Assembly: GCA_951799425.1 (NCBI GenBank)
Contig: OX637397.1
Location: 6,253,001 to 6,317,000 of the forward strand
From: Ilex aquifolium
Taxonomy: Eukaryota > Streptophyta > Magnoliopsida > Aquifoliales > Aquifoliaceae
Direction of reading: 5' to 3'
DNA length: 64,000 nucleotides
A program made the position numbers and the translations under genes. Positions within the stretch are counted from its first letter, which is position 1; each line of letters opens with the position of its first letter. Positions 57,831 through 64,000 of the stretch are shown here, in pieces. Under the pieces are notes generated by a model that saw only the letters and a program-made list of their open reading frames with translations, had not been told where the DNA came from and did no database searches.

Positions 57831-58798
57831 TAGTCAACTTTGAGCCTAAATTAAAATGGGATCCGTTCGTTGTTTCGAATAAATTTTCGTGGGTCCATAT
57901 TCTACTCCGTGAGGAGAATAATGTAGTATATTTATTTGCTCAAATCGAGTAAGAAATGAATGAGAAAATAAGCTCCAAAGTGACCCTCTTGAAATGTGAA
58001 AATAAATGTTGTGCAATGTGGGATTTAACATCAATCCCACATTGGTTGAAGAAGAAGTCATACATGGGCATATATAGACCAAGTTTGCTCTATGGGATTG
58101 GGTCTCAAGAGGTACCACAGTTTTATGAGCGGAGCAAGCACCTACATGCCTTCGATTCTACCACACACGCCACGACCCGAAATTGAGTTGTGTTTGTTCA
58201 TAGAGAACAGTTACACAAGTGGTGTCTTCTGGCTTGCATTGAGTTGTGTCTGTTCATACTGGGTTGTGTCCTTTAGTATGGTGGCTCTCCAGAAAGTCAC
58301 CAAAGTGTTTATAAATACTCAGGCTCATTACCATTCTGCATTCAATTCATTCATCAGTCTATATTAAGAGTTAAGCCAGACATTAGTGCATAGCATTTCG
58401 GCATTAAAGCAGTCTGCATTTGGAGAGTACACAACACAATTTTTAGTTCGCTGGACGAATAGATTGGAGTGCTACTTCTGCTCGTGTAAAGATCATTGTA
58501 TCCTAGGAAGCAGACGTTTGATATTCCATAAGCACCGTGTGTGGGGGCGAAATCTATCTTAAGGACATAGTATCAAACACTAGCCTTGATTTACCTAAAG
58601 TTCAATAACAATTCATATTCTGCAATCGGGTCAGTATTTATATTGGTTATTCAAACAGTTACGTGTAACTCTTTCGTGTAAGACTATTTCTGTATAACTG
58701 TTTCGCATTTGATTGTTACTGTTTTGTTATACATTACATGTTACAAATCAGAAATTTCAATAAGTGATTTTACTATATTTGAAATACCACAAACAACA
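57831..58798 (+). repeat. 3' LTR, first ~45 bases missing
   Basis: This matches the 5' LTR from AGTC-ACTTTGAGCCTAAATT to the terminal AACAACA. The TGTTAGACC start present in the 5' LTR is not found; unrelated AT-rich DNA stands in its place. It also lacks the ~140-base stretch that the 5' LTR has between CACGACCCGA and CGAAATTGAG. Confidence 0.82.
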
Positions 58799-59625
58799 TA
58801 ATCAGCCAAAGAAAAATAATCTCGGAGTGCCTTCCTGCCAAGGAATACTGTTTTTACCGGCGTTTTCAGTACATTTGCAATCATATGCTTTAGATTAAGG
58901 ATGGTAGTGGAATATGGTGAACTTGGACCAGAATCTGTAATTTCAGATAATTTCATTTGGTGTAGTCTGGTAGTAGATGAATAGAAAATTTGGTGTAGAG
59001 TCGAGTGCTTCTGGATGCCGTAACTAGCCAAATCTCGACCATCCTGTAGTAATTTTCCAGCATAGACAAGACTCTGGACCTTAACGGGCATGCCTACTTT
59101 ATGAAAAATCTTGTTCTTCACATCTTGGACAGTGTCCTGTTGGTCCACCTCAAGCGTTGTGGTTTCCCCATTCCATTTCTTAACAAATATCTAAATTGTG
59201 GAACGCAGCATTTTTGAGATAGCTTCTTCTTTGATATCATAACAAGCTAAGGTTTTTGAATCCTCAAGTAGGTTTCCTGCATATACTAGACTCTGATCAC
59301 TGACCGAGAAGCCAACCATGCTTCCAACTATTGCTTTGACATCATGAACAGTGTACAATACCTTAACTTCAAGTTTCATTTTCTTTCCAACTGGCATTGC
59401 TGCATAAAACGATAACAAATCTCTTGGATTGAAAAACAAATGAAGGGTCGAATTCCCTGGAATTTTGAGAGAGGCCAAAGTCATGCTATCTTCAAGTTGT
59501 TTACCTGCATAAATAAGGCTGTACTGATCCAAGTGGATCCTTTCTTTAGCCTGAATCAGGAATTTTAAGTTCTGAATGGTATCACGAGTCTTTGCTTCGA
59601 CCTTGATGGTTTTCTGCTTTGACGG
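58799..59625 (-). pseudogene. UBL locus 3 (right piece), truncated pseudogene
   Basis: On the minus strand this aligns with locus 2 from mid UBL2 to near the end of UBL5. Reading from 59625, the frame is open to 59191, where a CAG codon has become TAG at the start of UBL4. The same frame then continues open through UBL4 and UBL5 to the LTR junction at 58803. The 5' part (exon 1, UBL1, start of UBL2) has been cut off at 59626 by a second LTR element and would lie beyond the window. Confidence 0.85.
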
Positions 59626-60320
59626 TGATGGTGTAAACCTGCGTGAATGAACTATGGGATTGGATTATGTGGTATGAACGATCTGTGTGGGGTTTGATGT
59701 GGCATCTGAGCTACAAGGCTCATGTATCGATGGACGAATGCTCTAATTAACCGATGTGTAGTGCGTGTGAGACAGCAGAAGTATAGTGGTTCACCGGCTA
59801 ACGAGCTCGGCTAGTCCACTCTCTAATAGAGGCTCTTGCTCCTTTCTCTTTATTGATGAATCGAACGTGTTACAGTAGAATACTCGGGGTTCCCCTCAAT
59901 GGAGGTTGTCCCTCCCTTTTTGTATATTCATGCTTACCTCTAATTCGGAATTATATCCTACATTGAAGGGATTGCTCCCTATCTTCATCTATAATCTCGA
60001 AGTTACCTAGACTTCCTATAGCTGGCTCCCAATGGCTTGGTTTTTGTCTTTTATCATGGGATCCTCTCCTTGATTGTAGGAGAGGATACTTGCTGGTAAT
60101 GTGTTACGCGCCTTGGATTAGCTGAATTCCCATTATGAATATATCTGCTGTCGACTTGCTGTCCTCTTAACATTTATTGTCTTATGTCTTCAGCTGGGAG
60201 TACAAGTGTTGACTGGTCGAGCTCAGATCGTGGCTGGGTGAGCTCGGTTTATTTTCCCCGTCCCCCAGAGCTGAGCTCTTTTCCTGAGCTCGTGTCTGGG
60301 GTTTATTTTAAGTATCATCA
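59626..60320 (+). repeat. LTR of the second element
   Basis: 695 bp, starting TGATG and ending CATCA, inverted termini as expected for an LTR. It is followed by GTTGCCCCCCAGCCC. The end was set by the CATCA and the change in base composition; the partner LTR is not available to confirm it. Confidence 0.65.
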
Positions 60321-60971
60321 GTTGCCCCCCAGCCCTTGCCTTAGGATCTTAGGCAGGGGCTGACCTGTATTCCAGTCAGAGTTAAATATGCACATGGCTA
60401 GCACGTGACTTGAAGATTTTTGACGGTTAGTAGAAATCATGACTCTCCTCGATTCCCGCGCATGTCTCAGCCCACGTTCCCCAAGCTTTAAATGCCCCAA
60501 AACGGCTACCAGAACCATTTCTGCGCACTATTCATCTTCTTCTCCACTCTTCGTCTCTATTCCCCTTGCGTTTTCAGACGATCTTACCCGAACTTTCCTG
60601 ATTTCTTGCTTGACAACAAATTCCCAACCTTCGTCTTGAAGACTCGCATCGTCTCCTTCCCCCGAATTTGCTCCAAGTTCCTGTTTGCCGCTGTTCCTGA
60701 GTTAGGTACGTTCTTCGCCCCTTTCACCTCCTCCTCTGCTCTGGATCCCTCAGATTCGAGGTGGGTGCTACATTTTTGGGCATTTCGGTTCTTTTACTTT
60801 TGGAATCGTGACCATTGCCTAGCCCCACTTCCTCATTTTGTAGATTGGAGCTCTATAGTCCACATTCTTGCCGTCGGGAGTTACTGTGCTGACCCAAGGG
60901 TCATTAGGGAGAGTTTGATCAGTGTTCCCCCTCTTTATCGCTCATTTAATCTTCTTTTTTCTCTTCCCACT

Positions 60972-63613
60972 ATGTCGGCTTCTTCTGGAGCCACTCGCTC
61001 CTCTGTTTCGCTACTAGGGGGTCGATCTGAAGACACCGATTTGGGGGATATTGGCGATGAAATTGACAACTTTCCCGGTGTGGGGGCTGGAGAGGCCGAG
61101 GTCGGCACCGAGGCACCCCCCTCCTCCTCTTCTCCTATGCCCCCCAGACCTGATAAAGGCAAAGTTAAGGTGAGTGGGGTCGGGGTTGAAGAAAAGGTTT
61201 CGTACTTGGGGTCTGCCTTCAGGCATTCCGAGTCTGTGGGCTACAGTAAAGAAGCCCCTGAGCTAATGAAAATTTATAAGGTTCGGTATGGTTTTCCTCC
61301 TGGGGTCGAGCCCTGGTGCCCAGATAAATCCGTCTACTATGTAGAACTAGTACGCAATAGGGTCTGCTTCTTTCTTGCCGCCTTTGATAACGGTCTTCGC
61401 TTTCCTTTACACCCCTTCATCAAGGCTGTTCTGCAACATTTTCATGTGTGTCCTTCCCAGATTTCCCCCAACTTCTATGGTGTCATGGTTGGTTTTCTAG
61501 TCATCTTCAGGAAGCATAAACTTGGGGTTCCTAGCGTTCCTCTATTTCTAGAGTTCTTTAATGTTAAGCCGACCTCTGAAGGCTTCTTGTATGCCTCTAA
61601 GCGTGCCAACGTTAGGCAGCTTATTTCTAACATTCCATCCTCTCATAAGCACTGGAAGGAGCATTTCTTTTTTGTCGGGGGCACCAATTGGGAGTATAAT
61701 CCTGCTGATAAGACAGACACTCTCGGTATCCCTACGGCTTGGGCTGAACCAGACAACTTGCGTGAGTCTTTTCTTGAGTCGACTGAGCTCTGGTCTGGAA
61801 TTTATAGGCCTCTTGCCCTTTTCTTACTTGCACACTTTCTTCTTTTCAGGTGAACGTTTTGAGCTCAGCCCTGAAGATAAGAAGGTGCTAGCGAAGTTGG
61901 CGAAGATCAAGCCGGAGAAGTACGCCGACCTGATTGAGTCAAGATATTTGGTGCAGCTAGGTCTGAGCCTTCCTGTGGTGACTTTAGCGATTCCATTATC
62001 TGTTTTAGGGGCTGACGAAGGTAATTTCATCGTCACTTGCTTTCCTCTCTTCATCATCTTTCCTTCTCTTCTTTTTTCCTTTACATTTCCCTACTTTTTC
62101 CAGACCTCCCAGGTCCTTCTACCATGAAGGCTACTCCAGAAGAGCTTCAGGCCAAAATTGCAGAGCTGATGGAGGGTGGCAGGTCTGGGAAGCGCAAGGC
62201 TCGGGTAGGCTCTGGGAGTGGTCCAAACACTCGAGCTAAAATCCCCAGATTGGAAGTGCCTTCTCCCCCTTCTGCTACTACAGAATTGGTTCCCATCAAG
62301 GCACCGCCCTCCTCATCCGGCACCCCTCAACATGCAGTCATCTCTCCTCCTCCAGTGGCCCATCCTGGGTCGGGGCCTGCTCAAAAGGGAGATCAGGCTT
62401 CCCCTTCCTCCTCTGAGGTTAAGGAAGCTTTGGGAGTGATCCCTGACCTCCAACCCGGAAAGTTCTCATACACTGCTTCTGGGAAGACTGAGAGAAAATC
62501 TGAAGGAGATGAGGATTCCTTTTTTGACAACATGGATCTTGCTGCAGGGGCTCTCTCTTCTATTTTCTCTGAGTCTGATGTTCTGAAGGCTGCTTCTATG
62601 CCTCTTGAGGAGTCTATTTCTTCAGCTCTCCAAGGAGCAGCTGCTGTAAGCGCTACCACTTCTCCTTCTTCACTTATTTTTGTTTTGTGGACTCATGCGT
62701 TCTTTCGCTTTTTCAGGCTGTCCTTCATGTGAATGGTCTACTGCATCGGGTTCGGTCCCAAGAGAGCTCTTTTCAGGTCTTGAAGAAATATAAGACCAAG
62801 GTTTCTGAATTGTCTCTTGAGAACGAAGATCTCAGAGCTCGGATGGAGAGCCTCAAAGAGCAGATGGAGACCCTCAACGAGCAGACGGTGAAGCAAGCCT
62901 CCGACCTCAAACACACACTGACAGTCAAGGTCAGAGCTGAGGAGGGGGAAAAGAAAGCTCGAGATGAGCTGAAGTTGGTTAAGGAAGACCTGCAGCTTAA
63001 GGTCGAAGCGTGGTCCAAGGCTAACCAAGAGGCCTTTGATGCCAAGAAAGAGCTCATCCAGGCCAATCAAGATTATCTTGCTCTCAGTGAGGCTAACGGC
63101 AAACTCTGTGAGGAGCTCGAGGAGCAGAAAGGTTTGGTCCAACAGAGGGTCAAAGAGATCGCTGAGCTGAGAGATGAGGTCACCACCTTGTGGGCTACTG
63201 GATGGCTTGCCTTTAGGCGCAAGGCTATCAAAGCTTTTCCAGACCTTGACTTCAATTTATCTATCCCCACCGAAGAAGAAATGGAAGAGTCTAGCTCTGA
63301 CAATGAGGAGGATGCCTCGGTTCCTTCAGCTGCAGCCTTGAGTCAAGACATACCTGCCCCTGGGACCTCTGGAGCTCTTATCGTACTTTCTGAGCCTCCG
63401 ACGGTGATTCCTGAGCTCCTAGCTGCAGATCCTGCTGTTCCTGTTTCTGCACCATTTTCAGCTGACTTGGTGACTGAAGCCCTTGCCCAAGATCCGGAAT
63501 CAACGGTAGTGGGGACCCAAGACATTTCTGGAAACTTTCCCCTTGCTTCTGTTGCTGAGGGCTCATCTGCTGAGCTGCGAGATCCTTCAATTACTCCCCA
63601 TCCAGAAACTTAA
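60972..63613 (+). CDS. 'Putative gypsy-type transposon' (Transposase_28-like) protein with coiled coil
   Basis: Four exons: 60972-61761, 61850-62020, 62104-62645 and 62717-63613, all GT/AG and in frame, giving 799 residues. Exon 1 starts MSASSGATRSS, has an acidic/Pro-rich stretch, then a domain (~95-255) with YKVRYGFPPGVEPW, LPHP-like PLHPFIKAVL, and LVIFRKHKLG, characteristic of plant 'putative gypsy-type transposon' proteins. Exon 2 has LSPEDKKVLAKLAKIKPEKY. Exon 3 is Pro/Ser-rich with a basic KRKAR patch. Exon 4 is a long coiled coil (~520-665; LSLENEDLRARMESLKEQ) followed by an acidic, Ala/Pro-rich tail. No protease, integrase or reverse transcriptase is seen. Its role is unknown; a gag-like or structural role is an inference. 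An upstream in-frame region to 60492 is open, so the start could be earlier. Confidence 0.7.
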
Positions 63614-64000
63614 ATCTTTTTAATTGTAATTTTTTGTAAGGAATTTTTGAGATGTAACTTTGACTTTGGCTAGGACCTTGTGCTACTTTGTGGTCTTCAT
63701 CTTGTTTCTCCATTGCTATTTTACCATATTCATATATACCTCTGACTTTCGCTCGCATACTTACTTGTTTTGCTTTGCATACTTACTTGTTTTGCTTTGT
63801 TTTTGTTTTATGCTTTATACACATATCCTCCTTCCCCCTTTGCTTTGAGGGGTGCTGTGTACTTCTTGAAGCAAAATTACTAGATTTGAAGAGTACAGGA
63901 GACTTGGTGCTATGCTCAACGGCTTCTCCTGAGCTTTTGAGCTCGGTAGTTGGTCTCTTAGGGATCCAGTCCCTATTCTTCTTTATTCTGAGCCGCTCAG
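63614..64000. other. Non-coding tail inside the second LTR element
   Basis: T-rich DNA following the stop codon. No further gene before the window ends. A short frame at 63660-63848 is low-complexity. Confidence 0.45.

Larger units (their letters stand above)
41228..58798 (+). mobile_element. 17.6-kb LTR retrotransposon unit with foreign interior
   Basis: Starts TGTTAG, ends AACAACA, and is flanked on both sides by TAATC (41223-41227 and 58799-58803). The interrupted UBL gene continues directly across the two TAATC copies, so the insertion limits are certain. The 5' LTR is 41228-42400 and the remaining 3' LTR about 57831-58798. Between them are a broken Copia gag-protease (42796-44310) and then about 13.5 kb that is not retrotransposon: an intron-containing proline-repeat gene, AT-rich DNA with SINE pieces, and a DA1-like fragment. 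Integrase, reverse transcriptase and RNase H are missing. The LTRs have diverged visibly, mostly by transitions, so the insertion is old. Confidence 0.85.
59626..64000 (+). mobile_element. Second LTR retrotransposon, left part (runs off the window)
   Basis: It begins TGATGGTGTAAACC, exactly where UBL locus 3 homology stops; GACGG (59621-59625) is the expected target duplication on this side. The LTR is followed by a spliced gene of a type often found in plant gypsy-related non-autonomous elements. The right LTR is outside the window. The tail after 63614 is T-rich and non-coding. Confidence 0.75.

Noticed and set aside
41228-58798. Two independent solo LTRs flanking host DNA
   Set aside because: Identical TAATC on the outer sides and uninterrupted UBL homology across them require one insertion event, not two.

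Overview
This is nuclear DNA from a eudicot plant. The evidence is spliced genes with GT/AG introns, plant-specific families (an EAR-type C2H2 zinc finger, ENTH, GLTP1-like, DUF295 F-box and DA1-like sequences), AT-rich spacers with many MITEs, and Copia- and gypsy-type LTR elements. All gene models were spliced by eye; no transcript data were available.

Left part, 1-25.9 kb, is ordinary gene space. A single-exon C2H2/EAR zinc-finger gene (2983-3696, +) follows three small Mutator-type MITEs that have perfect or near-perfect 9-bp target duplications. Next are a four-exon ENTH-domain gene (5771-7597, +) with a 440-bp hAT element in intron 3, a five-exon PP2C-like gene (8332-13460, -) whose catalytic residues are replaced, a five-exon ribosomal protein eL14 gene (16691-18903, -) with an RTE-type LINE relic in an intron, and a six-exon glycolipid transfer protein gene (22480-25896, +).

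Middle part, 25.9-41 kb, holds a local family of tandem ubiquitin-like (UBL) repeat genes on the minus strand. Locus 1 has four UBL units plus a decayed fifth (26567-28818). Locus 2 has five intact units (32165-37636). Locus 3 is a pseudogene. No unit ends in the Gly-Gly needed for conjugation or processing. Two pure poly-G tracts (34 and 40 bases) and an F-box pseudogene lie between the copies.

Right part, 41-64 kb, is nested mobile DNA. UBL locus 3 is cut in two by a 17.6-kb LTR unit (41228-58798) with the same 5-bp duplication TAATC on both sides. Its 5' LTR is followed by a broken Copia gag-protease. After about 44.3 kb, pol is absent and about 13.5 kb of unrelated DNA takes its place, running into a 3' LTR that has lost its first bases. 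This foreign block carries an intron-containing gene that I do not recognise: signal peptide, several tandemly copied 84-bp proline-rich exons (all phase 0), and a last exon encoding one membrane segment and a short tail (45242-51484). It also carries a 3'-truncated DA1-like zinc-peptidase gene fragment (55688-56936). The far end of locus 3 is cut by a second LTR element (59626 to the window end) with a four-exon gene of the 'putative gypsy-type transposon' (Transposase_28-like) class.

The most unusual item is the exon-amplified, signal-peptide/proline-repeat/membrane-anchor gene lying inside an LTR element.
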